In this document: one piece after another, positions 13,863 to 19,976 of the stretch
How the letters are laid out: the number at the start of each line of letters is the position of its first letter
Position numbering within the stretch: position 1 is the first letter of the stretch
NCBI GenBank assembly: GCA_964497475.1
Contig: CAZCDM010000024.1
Location: 1 to 19,976, forward strand
Source of the DNA: CAZCDM01 sp964497475
Lineage (GTDB): Bacteria > Planctomycetota > Phycisphaerae > SM23-33
Length of the DNA stretch: 19,976 nucleotides
Direction: 5' to 3'
Translations under genes and position numbers: made by a program
Notes under the pieces: model-generated
What the model was told of the DNA's origin: nothing
Database searches by the model: none
The model's input: only the letters and a program-made list of their open reading frames with translations

Positions 13863-15275
13863 TCAGCCGAGCAATGTTTCGTAGACGTCCTTGAGCTGCC
13901 TGGCGCTGTCCTGCCAGGAGAGCTTCTGCAGCTCGAATCGGCCATGTTCGCGGAGAGCGTTTTGCAGGGGCTCATGGCGCAGCACGGCAAGGATTTTGTT
14001 GGCCATCTCGTCGATGTCCCAGAAGTCGACCTTCAGTACGTGGGTGAGGACTTCCGAGACGCCCGACTGGCGGGAGATGATGACGGGCACGTCGTGGCTC
14101 ATGGCTTCCAGCGGGGCAATGCCGAACGGCTCGGAGACGCTGGGCATGACGTAAAGGTCGGCCATGCGGAAGATGCGGGCGACGTCGCCGCCGCGGAGGA
14201 AGCCGGTGAAAGTGACGTGTCGGCCGAGCTTGAGGTCGGCGGCTTCGCGGATGCACTGCTGGATCATGTCGCCGCTGCCGGCCATGACGAAGCGGATCTT
14301 GTCGTAGCGGTCGACGACTTTCCGCGCGGCACGGAGGAAGTACTCCGGGCCCTTCTGCATGGTGATGCGCCCGAGGAACAGGACGATTTTCTCGTCGCGT
14401 TCGATGGGGCTCATGGGCATGGAGGCCTCGTCGGACTCGACGGCGTTGTAGATGACGTGGACCTTCTCGCTCGGCACGCCGTAGCGGTTGACGACGATGT
14501 TGCGCGTGAGGTGACTGACGCAGACGACGCGGGCGGCGGCGTGCATGCCGGCGCGTTCGATATCGTAGACAGCCTGGTTGACGTTCTGGCCGGAGCGGTC
14601 GAACTCCGTCGAGTGGACGTGGACGACCAGGGGCTTGCCGGTGACGGCGGCGACGGCAATGCCGGCCGGGTAGGTCATCCAGTCGTGAGCGTGGATGACC
14701 TCGAAGGGTTCGCTGATGGCCAGGGAGCTTGCGAGTTGGGCGTAGCGGTGCACCTGGCTCATCATATCGCCGGCGTAATGGATGCCCCCGCCGCCAATGA
14801 CGCGACTGTTGCCGCTTTCACTGACGGGCTTTTCGTTCAGGGCCGCTGCGCGAATCGCCTCGCGCAGCAGGTGCTTGGTTTTTACCGCGCGGGCGTGCTC
14901 GCGGAGAATCTTCAGGTCGCGGGCGGGCGCGTCGTCCTGGGCTTCGAGGCAGCGGAGGTCGTCTTCGAGTTCGATCGTCGCAGCCGGGTCGATGTCGCCG
15001 TAGGCCTGCAGAGCGGCGGCGACCTGGCGGAACTCAACATGTTTGTATTGCCCCGGCCCGGCGGAAGCCTCGTCGCCGATGTCGTTGAGCAGGTCGGTCG
15101 GGCTGCGAAGTGTGACGTGCGTCTGGGTCGTGCCCTCGATCGGAACGGCTGTGGGCAGCACGAAGCAGACATCCACGCCGATTTCGTCGAGCCCGCGCGT
15201 CAGGCCCTTGCAGGCCGTACCGAGTCCGCCGCTGATGAACGGGGGGAACTCCCAGCCTAGCATGAACACACGCAT
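13863..15275 (-). CDS. GT4 glycosyltransferase, glycogen-synthase-like
   Basis: This 470-residue GT-B enzyme starts MRVFMLGWEFPPFISGGLGT, the N-terminal loop shared by GT4/GT5 synthases, with the nucleotide-sugar glycine loop at 16-19. The central part has IHAHDWMTYPAG (194-205) and VHVHSTEFDRSG. The C-terminal Rossmann domain has LFLGRITMQKGP (299-310) and the EX7E motif EPFGIAPLE (382-390). Residues about 60-175 form an unusually long, partly charged insertion between the first strands. It likely adds glucose (from UDP- or ADP-glucose) to an alpha-glucan, given its GH57 and debranching-enzyme neighbours. Trehalose or other glycan synthesis cannot be excluded. The ATG at 15275 has GGAG 6 nt upstream. 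It is the first gene of the operon. Confidence 0.9.
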   Translation of the reverse strand: MRVFMLGWEFPPFISGGLGTACKGLTRGLDEIGVDVCFVLPTAVPIEGTTQTHVTLRSPTDLLNDIGDEASAGPGQYKHVEFRQVAAALQAYGDIDPAATIELEDDLRCLEAQDDAPARDLKILREHARAVKTKHLLREAIRAAALNEKPVSESGNSRVIGGGGIHYAGDMMSQVHRYAQLASSLAISEPFEVIHAHDWMTYPAGIAVAAVTGKPLVVHVHSTEFDRSGQNVNQAVYDIERAGMHAAARVVCVSHLTRNIVVNRYGVPSEKVHVIYNAVESDEASMPMSPIERDEKIVLFLGRITMQKGPEYFLRAARKVVDRYDKIRFVMAGSGDMIQQCIREAADLKLGRHVTFTGFLRGGDVARIFRMADLYVMPSVSEPFGIAPLEAMSHDVPVIISRQSGVSEVLTHVLKVDFWDIDEMANKILAVLRHEPLQNALREHGRFELQKLSWQDSARQLKDVYETLLG

Positions 15276-15423
15276 GATTGCTCCGACGCTTGTTTATCTG
15301 CCTGGTCAGGCGCTCTGCCCGCCAGCGAATTGTAGCACACGTTTCGCGCTGTCAACGTCCCGTCGTCCCCCATCGCGGAGGCCCAGACAAAAACAGCGAC
15401 CCTTCACCCAGATGCAAACGATC

Positions 15424-15452
15424 ATAAAACCACGCCCCGGTCCGATAGTCAA
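15424..15452 (-). promoter_or_regulatory. Promoter of the glycan operon
   Basis: TTGACT (15452-15447) and TTTTAT (15429-15424) are 17 nt apart on the minus strand. A better -10 hexamer, TATGAT, overlaps it but at 20-nt spacing. The start point near 15415 gives a leader of about 140 nt. The surrounding DNA is AT-rich compared with the rest of the window. Confidence 0.45.
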
Positions 15453-15507
15453 TGAAATATCCGAGAATTGTCATATAAGCCGATTGAAATTAAAAACCAC
15501 TTAATAT

Positions 15508-15548
15508 AAGAAGGCCCCGCCCATGCTGTTTGCCTTCTTGCGGGCGGG
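15508..15548 (-). terminator. Interlocked stem-loops after pyrD
   Basis: Two complementary pairs interleave: AAGAAGGC (15508-15515) with GCCTTCTT (15532-15539), and CCCGCCC (15516-15522) with GGGCGGG (15542-15548). On the minus strand the outer stem ends in CTTCTTATATT, a weak terminator tail. The two stems cannot form together because there is no connecting nucleotide between 15515 and 15516, so they are alternatives. The position, 3 nt past the pyrD stop, suits transcription termination. Confidence 0.55.
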
Positions 15549-15550
15549 TT

Positions 15551-16498
15551 TCAGGAGTCCATCGAGCCGATGATCTGGCTGATGGAATCCAGGCCGTGGC
15601 GGTTGAGGTAATCGGCAATGCCATCTGCGATGGTCACGATGCAGCGGGGGTCGATGAAGAGGGAGGTTCCGATGGCCAGGCCGCTGGCGCCAGCCAGGAG
15701 GAACTCCAGTGCGTCGTTGGGTGTCTGAATGCCGCCCATGCCGATGATGGGTACGCCAGCCTCGCGTGCGACGGCGGTGTAGACGCGGTGGACCATGTAG
15801 ACGGCGATGGGGCGGATGGCCGGGCCGGAAAGCCCGCCGGTGCGGTTGGCCAGGACGGGCCGACGGGTTTCGACGTCGATGGCCATGGCGGTGAAGGTGT
15901 TGATGAGGCTCAGGGCGTCGGCGCCGCCGGCCACGGCGGCAGCGGCCGTTTCGGTGATGTCCGATACGTTGGGGCTGAGCTTGACGATGAGGATGTTTTT
16001 TCCGCAGGCGGGCTTGATGGTGCGGGTGATTTCCTCGACCGCGCCGGGGTCGACGCCGAACTGGATGCCGCCGGCTTTGACGTTGGGGCAGGAGATGTTC
16101 AGCTCGCAGCCTCGGACGATGTCGACCTCGGCGAGGGCTTCGACGACGGCGAGGTAATCCTCCGGCGTAGTGCCGGCGACGTTGACGAAGACCGGCAGGC
16201 CGAGCGCTTCGAGCTGGGGGACTTTGGTTTCGAGAAATGCTTCCAGCCCGACGTTGGCCAGCCCGATGGCGTTGAGCATGCCGGCGCGGGTCTCGATGAC
16301 GCGCGGGTAGTCATTGCCCTTGCGGACCTCGACGGAGATGGACTTGGTGACGAAGGCGCCGAGTCGGCTGAGGTCGACGAAGTCGGCGTACTCGTCGGCG
16401 TAGCCGCACGTGCCGCTGGCGGTCATCAGCGGGTTGGCGAGTTTCACTCCGGCCATGTCGACGGAGAGGTCGGGCGTGGTGTTGGTGGCGTTGGTCAT
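15551..16498 (-). CDS. pyrD: Dihydroorotate dehydrogenase, class 1B type
   Basis: PyrD oxidises dihydroorotate to orotate with FMN in pyrimidine synthesis. The 315-residue chain begins DLSVDMAGVKLANPLMTASGT. The class 1 active-site cysteine is C137 in ELNISCPNVKAGG. FMN-binding segments include GLSGPAIRPIAVYMV and IIGMGGIQTPNDALEFLLAGA near the C-terminus. The SCPNVK form indicates the NAD-linked class 1B enzyme, which needs PyrK; no pyrK is in this window. The ATG at 16498 is preferred over one at 16516 because homologues of this family begin close to this point. A perfect extended -10 (TGC-TATAAT) ends 6 nt before it, predicting a leaderless mRNA. No Shine-Dalgarno is visible for either start. 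aroB lies 51 nt upstream on the same strand. Confidence 0.92.
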   Translation of the reverse strand: MTNATNTTPDLSVDMAGVKLANPLMTASGTCGYADEYADFVDLSRLGAFVTKSISVEVRKGNDYPRVIETRAGMLNAIGLANVGLEAFLETKVPQLEALGLPVFVNVAGTTPEDYLAVVEALAEVDIVRGCELNISCPNVKAGGIQFGVDPGAVEEITRTIKPACGKNILIVKLSPNVSDITETAAAAVAGGADALSLINTFTAMAIDVETRRPVLANRTGGLSGPAIRPIAVYMVHRVYTAVAREAGVPIIGMGGIQTPNDALEFLLAGASGLAIGTSLFIDPRCIVTIADGIADYLNRHGLDSISQIIGSMDS

Positions 16499-16504
16499 GG
16501 GCGG

Positions 16505-16513
16505 ATTATAGCA
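16505..16513 (-). promoter_or_regulatory. Extended -10 promoter at the pyrD start
   Basis: The minus strand reads TGC-TATAAT-CCGCCC-ATG. The -10 is perfect and carries the TGn extension that can replace a -35; the GTGTAT at 17-nt spacing is poor. Transcription would begin at or within a base of the A of the start codon. Confidence 0.6.
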
Positions 16514-16518
16514 CATCG

Positions 16519-16539
16519 GGCCGGGCGATACACCCGGCC
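16519..16539. terminator. G+C-rich stem-loop between aroB and pyrD
   Basis: GGCCGGG and CCCGGCC form a perfect 7-bp stem with a 7-nt loop, 11 nt past the aroB stop. No T-tract follows. It may end or attenuate aroB transcription just before the pyrD promoter. Confidence 0.45.
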
Positions 16540-16549
16540 GTGCGCGGTG

Positions 16550-17674
16550 CTATTGGGCGAGGGCGGCGATGGCGGCGCGGGCTTCGTCGTCGGAAACGTC
16601 GTCGTAGATCGCTACGCTGCCGAGCGCATCGGCCAGGACGAATCGCACCTTGCCGGCCCGGGCCTTTTTGTCGTGACGCATGCGGGCCAGCAGAGCCTTG
16701 GCGTCGAGGTCGGCCCGGCGGGTCGGCAGGGCCAGACGGTTCAGCAGGGCGGTGATGCGGTCGGCGAGGGCGGCATCGAGGAGGCCTCGACTGACGGCGA
16801 TGTGGTTGGCGGCGACCATGCCGAGGCTGACAGCCTGGCCGTGGCCGAGCTGGCCGAAACCGGCCTCGGCTTCGATGGCGTGGCCGAGGGTGTGGCCGAA
16901 GTTCAGGTGGGCTCGGCAGCCGGCTTCGCGTTCGTCGTCGGCGACGACGGCGGCCTTGATGGCGACGTTGCGGGCGATGAGTTCGATCATGACATCGGCG
17001 GGGAATTGCAACTGGCCGTCCTGGCCGGCCTGGAGAGTGTCGGCGTGGGCTTCGATGAAATCCAGCAGGGCCGCATCGCGGATGACGGCGTGCTTGACGC
17101 ACTCGGCCAGGCCGTTGCGGAGCTGGGCCAGCGGCAGGGTGCGGAGGGTCTCGACATCGATGACCACGCCGCGTGGCTGGTGGAATGCGCCGATGAGATT
17201 CTTCCCGACCGGGTGGTCCACGCCGGTCTTGCCGCCGACGGAGCTGTCCACGCAGGCCAGAAGCGTCGTGGGCACTTGCAGCACGGCGATGCCTCGCAGG
17301 GTCACCGCAGCGACAAAGCCGGCCACGTCGCCCGGCACGCCGCCGCCGAGGGCGACGACCACGCTGCCGCGGTCGATGGCCGGCTCGTGGCCGAGCAGTT
17401 CATCCAACAGGGCCGATGCGGTGGCGAGGGTTTTGTTCTGCTCGCCGGCGGCCATGGGCGTGGCGAGCCATGCGTTGCGGTCGGCGGCGGTGAGGCTCGC
17501 CATGGCGGCCGGGCCGTGCAGGGCCGCGACGGTCGAATCGGAGATGACGACGACCTGCCCGCTGGGGTGCAGTGCGGCGAGGGTCTGGCCGAGTTCGCCC
17601 AGCAGCCCGGCACCGATGCGGATGTCGTAGCTGCGATCGCACAGCTCGACGGGTACGGTTCGCGATTGGCTCAT
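16550..17674 (-). CDS. aroB: 3-dehydroquinate synthase
   Basis: AroB converts DAHP to 3-dehydroquinate, the second shikimate step, using NAD and a divalent metal. The 374-residue protein has the NAD-binding ALGGGVPGDVAGF (108-120), then QVPTTLLACVDSSVGGKTGVD (133-153) and KNLIGAFHQP. The metal ligands are E191 (GLAECVKHAVI), H261 (NFGHTLGHAIE) and H278 (GHGQAVSLGM), with the 17-residue histidine spacing known from E. coli. All expected catalytic residues are present. The start at 17674 overlaps the stop of the preceding gene (ATGA), with GAGGA 6 nt upstream. The frame stays open further upstream, but that is another frame of the neighbouring gene. Confidence 0.95.
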   Translation of the reverse strand: MSQSRTVPVELCDRSYDIRIGAGLLGELGQTLAALHPSGQVVVISDSTVAALHGPAAMASLTAADRNAWLATPMAAGEQNKTLATASALLDELLGHEPAIDRGSVVVALGGGVPGDVAGFVAAVTLRGIAVLQVPTTLLACVDSSVGGKTGVDHPVGKNLIGAFHQPRGVVIDVETLRTLPLAQLRNGLAECVKHAVIRDAALLDFIEAHADTLQAGQDGQLQFPADVMIELIARNVAIKAAVVADDEREAGCRAHLNFGHTLGHAIEAEAGFGQLGHGQAVSLGMVAANHIAVSRGLLDAALADRITALLNRLALPTRRADLDAKALLARMRHDKKARAGKVRFVLADALGSVAIYDDVSDDEARAAIAALAQ

Positions 17675-18633
17675 GCGGAATCCTCGGTTTCGTCGCCATG
17701 CTCGCGACGGTATTGCTCGGCCGCCGCGGCCAGGGCCGGGTCGACCGGCTCCTCGGAGTCGTCGGAATCCCGCAGGGGGGTGTACTCGCTGAAGCGAGGC
17801 CGATCGGTGGCCTTGCGTTTGCCCAGCAGGTGTCGCTTGACGAAGAAATACCCGGCCACGAGTCCGCAGCCCAGAAGCACGGTCATGACGGCCTTGAGCG
17901 AGCCGGACTTTTCGTGCACGAAGGTGCGGTAGGTCGGCTCGGCCCGGACCGTGAGGATGACCGGCATGGTGTGCATGAGGTTGTCTTTTTCGCCGGGGCG
18001 GCGGATGGTTTTGTAGAAGAGCCCCTCGATGCGGTATTCCGGCCCGGAGGCGTACTGGTAGCGGCCGTTCTCGGCGGCGGTGGGTTTGGGCAGGCGGAGG
18101 GGCTTGTGGTCGGCAAAGAGGATGATCGGCTCGCCGACGGGCGTGCCGTCCGGCCCGGGGGGCAGGGCGCTGGTGGCCTGGATTTCGTAGAGGGTTTTGT
18201 CGCGGGGCCAGTAGTAGTTGGAGCGGAGGCGACGGTTGGCGGTGGAGAGTTCCATGATCCGCCAGATGCGGACGGTGATGGCGATGGGCTCGTAGCGGTA
18301 GCGGTCGGGCCGGTCGATGAGGTTGGCCGGGGCGGGCGAGTCGAGATTGCTCGGCCAATTCTCCTGCTCCAGGGCGGCGACTTTGCTCATCAGCAGGAAG
18401 AAGGCGTTCTCGGCGACCCAGTCGGTCTCGTCGTGGACGGTGACGAGGACTTGTTTCTCGTCGGGACTCAGCGTGAGCACGGTCGGGCTGGGCGTGGAGG
18501 CATCATTGGTGGTCGGGGCCGATGCGTTCTGCGACGTTGCGGGTGCAGAGACGGGCTGTTGGGCGCGGAGCCCGGTCAGGCCGAGCAGCATCACAGCCAG
18601 GGAAAGCCAACATGCCAGCGTTCGTGCGGTCAT
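17671..18633 (-). CDS. Exported single-pass membrane protein of unknown function
   Basis: The 320-residue product begins with a signal peptide (LACWLSLAVMLLGLTGLRAQ), followed by a Ser/Thr/Pro/Ala-rich linker to about residue 50. A periplasmic domain of about 190 residues rich in Tyr, Arg and Pro follows (e.g. RYRYEPIAITVRIWRIM). A transmembrane helix at about 247-268 (AVMTVLLGCGLVAGYFFV) leads to a basic then acidic cytoplasmic tail ending DETEDSA. I do not recognise the family. It is coupled to aroB by a 4-nt overlap and starts 26 nt after the ABC ATPase. There is no ribosome site; TACAAT ends 6 nt before the ATG, with TTGGCC 17 nt further up. Confidence 0.75.
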   Translation of the reverse strand: MTARTLACWLSLAVMLLGLTGLRAQQPVSAPATSQNASAPTTNDASTPSPTVLTLSPDEKQVLVTVHDETDWVAENAFFLLMSKVAALEQENWPSNLDSPAPANLIDRPDRYRYEPIAITVRIWRIMELSTANRRLRSNYYWPRDKTLYEIQATSALPPGPDGTPVGEPIILFADHKPLRLPKPTAAENGRYQYASGPEYRIEGLFYKTIRRPGEKDNLMHTMPVILTVRAEPTYRTFVHEKSGSLKAVMTVLLGCGLVAGYFFVKRHLLGKRKATDRPRFSEYTPLRDSDDSEEPVDPALAAAAEQYRREHGDETEDSA

Positions 18634-18639
18634 GCCGCC

Positions 18640-18668
18640 ATTGTAGCTTGCCGGGCCGCTCAGGCCAA
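18640..18668 (-). promoter_or_regulatory. Promoter joined to the start codon of the 18633 gene
   Basis: TTGGCC (18668-18663) and TACAAT (18645-18640) are 17 nt apart on the minus strand, matching four and five of six consensus positions. The -35 lies in the last codons of the ABC ATPase gene. The sequence TACAAT-GGCGGC-ATG predicts a leaderless transcript for this gene and aroB. Confidence 0.5.
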
Positions 18669-19799
18669 GACCTGCTGCGCTTCCTCGACGAGGGAAATGT
18701 TTGCGCCCAGCTCGCCCTGCTCGAAGATGTGCATTCGCGTCGAGTCGATGTAGAGCTTGACGTCCTGGTCGGCCTCGATGCCGGGCACGGCGTGGACGCG
18801 GGCGACGATCTGCGGATGGTTCGGCGTGGAGCAGTACATGTCCATGTTATCGCCGAGGGGCTCGACGACATTGGCCTTGAGGGGCATGACGTTGTGATTC
18901 TCTTTGAAGCGTCCGTCAGCTTCGAGGCTCATGGCTTCGGGACGGATGCCCAGGACGACCTCCGTGCCGACGGCCTTGGTGACGCGGGCGGCCTTGTCTT
19001 CGGGCAGGCGGAGCTGGAAGGCCCCCTCGTCGAACCACACGCCGCCTTCCTTGCCGACGAGCTTGCCGTTGATGAAGTTCATCGGCGGCGTGCCGACGAA
19101 GCCAGCGACGAACTGGTTGACCGGGCGGGTGTAGACCTGCAGCGGAGAACCGATCTGCTGGATAATGCCATCCTTCATCACGACGATGCGGTCGCCGAGG
19201 GTCATGGCCTCTTCCTGGTCGTGCGTGACGTAGATGGTCGTGGTCCGCAGCGTGTGGTGCAGCCGTTTGAGCTCGGCCCGCATGGAGACGCGCAGCTTGG
19301 CGTCGAGGTTCGACAGCGGCTCGTCGAAGAGGAACGCCGCGGGGTGACGCACGATGGCCCGGCCGACGGCCACACGCTGACGCTGTCCACCGGAGAGGGC
19401 TTTGGGCTTGCGTTCCAGCAGATTACCAATGCCGAGGACATCGGCCGCCTCGCGAACGCGGGAGTCGATTTCTTCCTTGGGGAACTTACGCAGCTTCAGC
19501 GCGAAGGCCATGTTCTTGTAGACCGACATGTGCGGGTACAGGGCGTAGTTCTGGAACACCATGGCGATGTCGCGGTCCTTGGGGGCCACTTCGTTGACGA
19601 CGCGGTCGCCGATCTGGATCGTGCCCTTGGTGATTTCTTCGAGCCCGGCAACCATACGCAGGGTGGTACTCTTGCCGCAGCCACTGGGGCCGACGAGCAC
19701 GATAAACTCTTCGTCGGCGATATTCAGGTTGAAGTCATCCACGGCCAGAACATCGCCGGGGTAGATTTTGTAGACATTCTCAAGGGTTACTTCTGCCAT
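18660..19799 (-). CDS. Sugar ABC transporter ATPase, MalK/UgpC/MsmK type
   Basis: The 379-residue protein has Walker A GPSGCGKST (37-45), the Q-loop MVFQNYALYPHM (80-91), signature LSGGQRQRVAVGRA (135-148), Walker B FLFDEPLSNLD (156-166) and the H-loop VTHDQEEAM with H193. A C-terminal OB/TOBE domain from about 230 has GTPPMNFINGKL and LGIRPEAMSL. This CUT1-family ATPase would energise uptake of oligosaccharides or glycerol phosphate. No permease or binding protein is adjacent, so it may be a shared ATPase serving several importers, as MsmK does in some bacteria. The ATG at 19799 starts MAEVTLENVYKIY; the frame is open to 19940, but those residues are not family-like. AAAGGA lies about 11 nt upstream of the ATG. 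Confidence 0.92.
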   Translation of the reverse strand: MAEVTLENVYKIYPGDVLAVDDFNLNIADEEFIVLVGPSGCGKSTTLRMVAGLEEITKGTIQIGDRVVNEVAPKDRDIAMVFQNYALYPHMSVYKNMAFALKLRKFPKEEIDSRVREAADVLGIGNLLERKPKALSGGQRQRVAVGRAIVRHPAAFLFDEPLSNLDAKLRVSMRAELKRLHHTLRTTTIYVTHDQEEAMTLGDRIVVMKDGIIQQIGSPLQVYTRPVNQFVAGFVGTPPMNFINGKLVGKEGGVWFDEGAFQLRLPEDKAARVTKAVGTEVVLGIRPEAMSLEADGRFKENHNVMPLKANVVEPLGDNMDMYCSTPNHPQIVARVHAVPGIEADQDVKLYIDSTRMHIFEQGELGANISLVEEAQQVLA

Positions 19800-19858
19800 G
19801 TCGCTACAGGTCCTTTCGTAAATCGCCAGTGCGGGTATCGCGAAACAGGTAGCCCGCG

Positions 19859-19886
19859 ATTGTACCAGATCGCGAGGTCGAGGCAA
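19859..19886 (-). promoter_or_regulatory. Promoter of the ABC ATPase gene
   Basis: TTGCCT (19886-19881) and TACAAT (19864-19859) are 16 nt apart on the minus strand, matching four and five of six positions. The start point near 19852 leaves a leader of about 50 nt containing the AAAGGA ribosome site. Confidence 0.5.
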
Positions 19887-19935
19887 GAGAGGACAGGGGG
19901 GGAATTTTTTCCGGCCGCACGACCTAGTAGTCTGT

Positions 19936-19953
19936 CCCATCTAAAAGGATGGG
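19936..19953. repeat. Small inverted repeat at the window edge
   Basis: CCCATC and GATGGG form a perfect 6-bp inverted repeat around TAAAAG. It has no T-tract on either strand and lies 50 bp upstream of the ABC ATPase promoter. It could be an operator or the edge of an element outside the window. Confidence 0.35.
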
Positions 19954-19976
19954 TAGAGTCGCTTCAGTTTCACTCG

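Noticed and set aside
12333..15260. A 975-codon open frame on the plus strand
   Set aside because: It lies antisense to the debranching enzyme, GH57 and GT4 genes, whose motifs are clear. Long antisense frames are normal in G+C-rich codon usage, and its translation is Gly/Val/Asp-rich without motifs.
15508..15548. A true H-type pseudoknot
   Set aside because: Two of the arms abut with no loop nucleotide, so a full 8+7 bp pseudoknot is sterically impossible. Alternative hairpins are the better reading.
15530..17932. An 800-codon open frame on the plus strand
   Set aside because: It is antisense to pyrD and aroB, both identified by active-site motifs. The translation is low-complexity Gly/Asp/Val.

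Overview
The window is a G+C-rich bacterial chromosome segment, densely packed with housekeeping genes. The best taxonomic guess is Planctomycetota, probably Phycisphaerae. This rests on a diderm-type LptB, a signal peptidase I carrying a zinc ribbon and a very large insertion, and a GT4-GH57-debranching-enzyme cluster. It is an inference; no rRNA or marker gene is present to settle it.

Layout. (1) 4-4065, minus strand: an L-ribulokinase (araB), pyridoxine 5'-phosphate synthase (pdxJ), dihydrodipicolinate synthase (dapA) and a small membrane protein. Recognisable sigma70-type promoters lie before araB and dapA. A 22-base hairpin-forming repeat occurs twice in the last intergenic gap. (2) 4159-5646: an AT-richer, gene-poor stretch that is the most unusual part. 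On the minus strand it holds a degenerate receiver-like gene and, separately, a likely structured transcript of about 440 nt ending in two tandem intrinsic terminators. Each is preceded by a near-perfect sigma54 (-24/-12) element, and each of those has a cluster of TGTNGCA-like half-sites 110-220 bp further upstream. (3) 5683-9640, plus strand: signal peptidase I, LptB, a zinc-finger-less DnaJ and a two-helix membrane protein. (4) 9693-15275, minus strand: a glycan operon of GT4 glycosyltransferase, GH57 amylase-type hydrolase, archaeal-type glycogen debranching enzyme and a membrane-anchored exported protein. (5) 15551-19799, minus strand: a sugar-type ABC ATPase without permeases, an exported membrane-anchored protein, 3-dehydroquinate synthase (aroB) and class 1B dihydroorotate dehydrogenase (pyrD).

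How it works together. Most genes are core biosynthesis: lysine/peptidoglycan, PLP, shikimate, pyrimidine, secretion and LPS export. Block 4 looks like an alpha-glucan storage module. The candidate new system is block 2, a two-transcript sigma54 locus built around a pseudo-receiver and a structured RNA. Several genes (lepB, GH57, the 18633 gene, pyrD) have a -10-like hexamer only 6-8 nt before the ATG and no Shine-Dalgarno sequence, which suggests leaderless transcripts. Most of the remaining genes carry AAGGA- or GAGG-type ribosome binding sites; dnaJ and the 9299 gene have neither signal.
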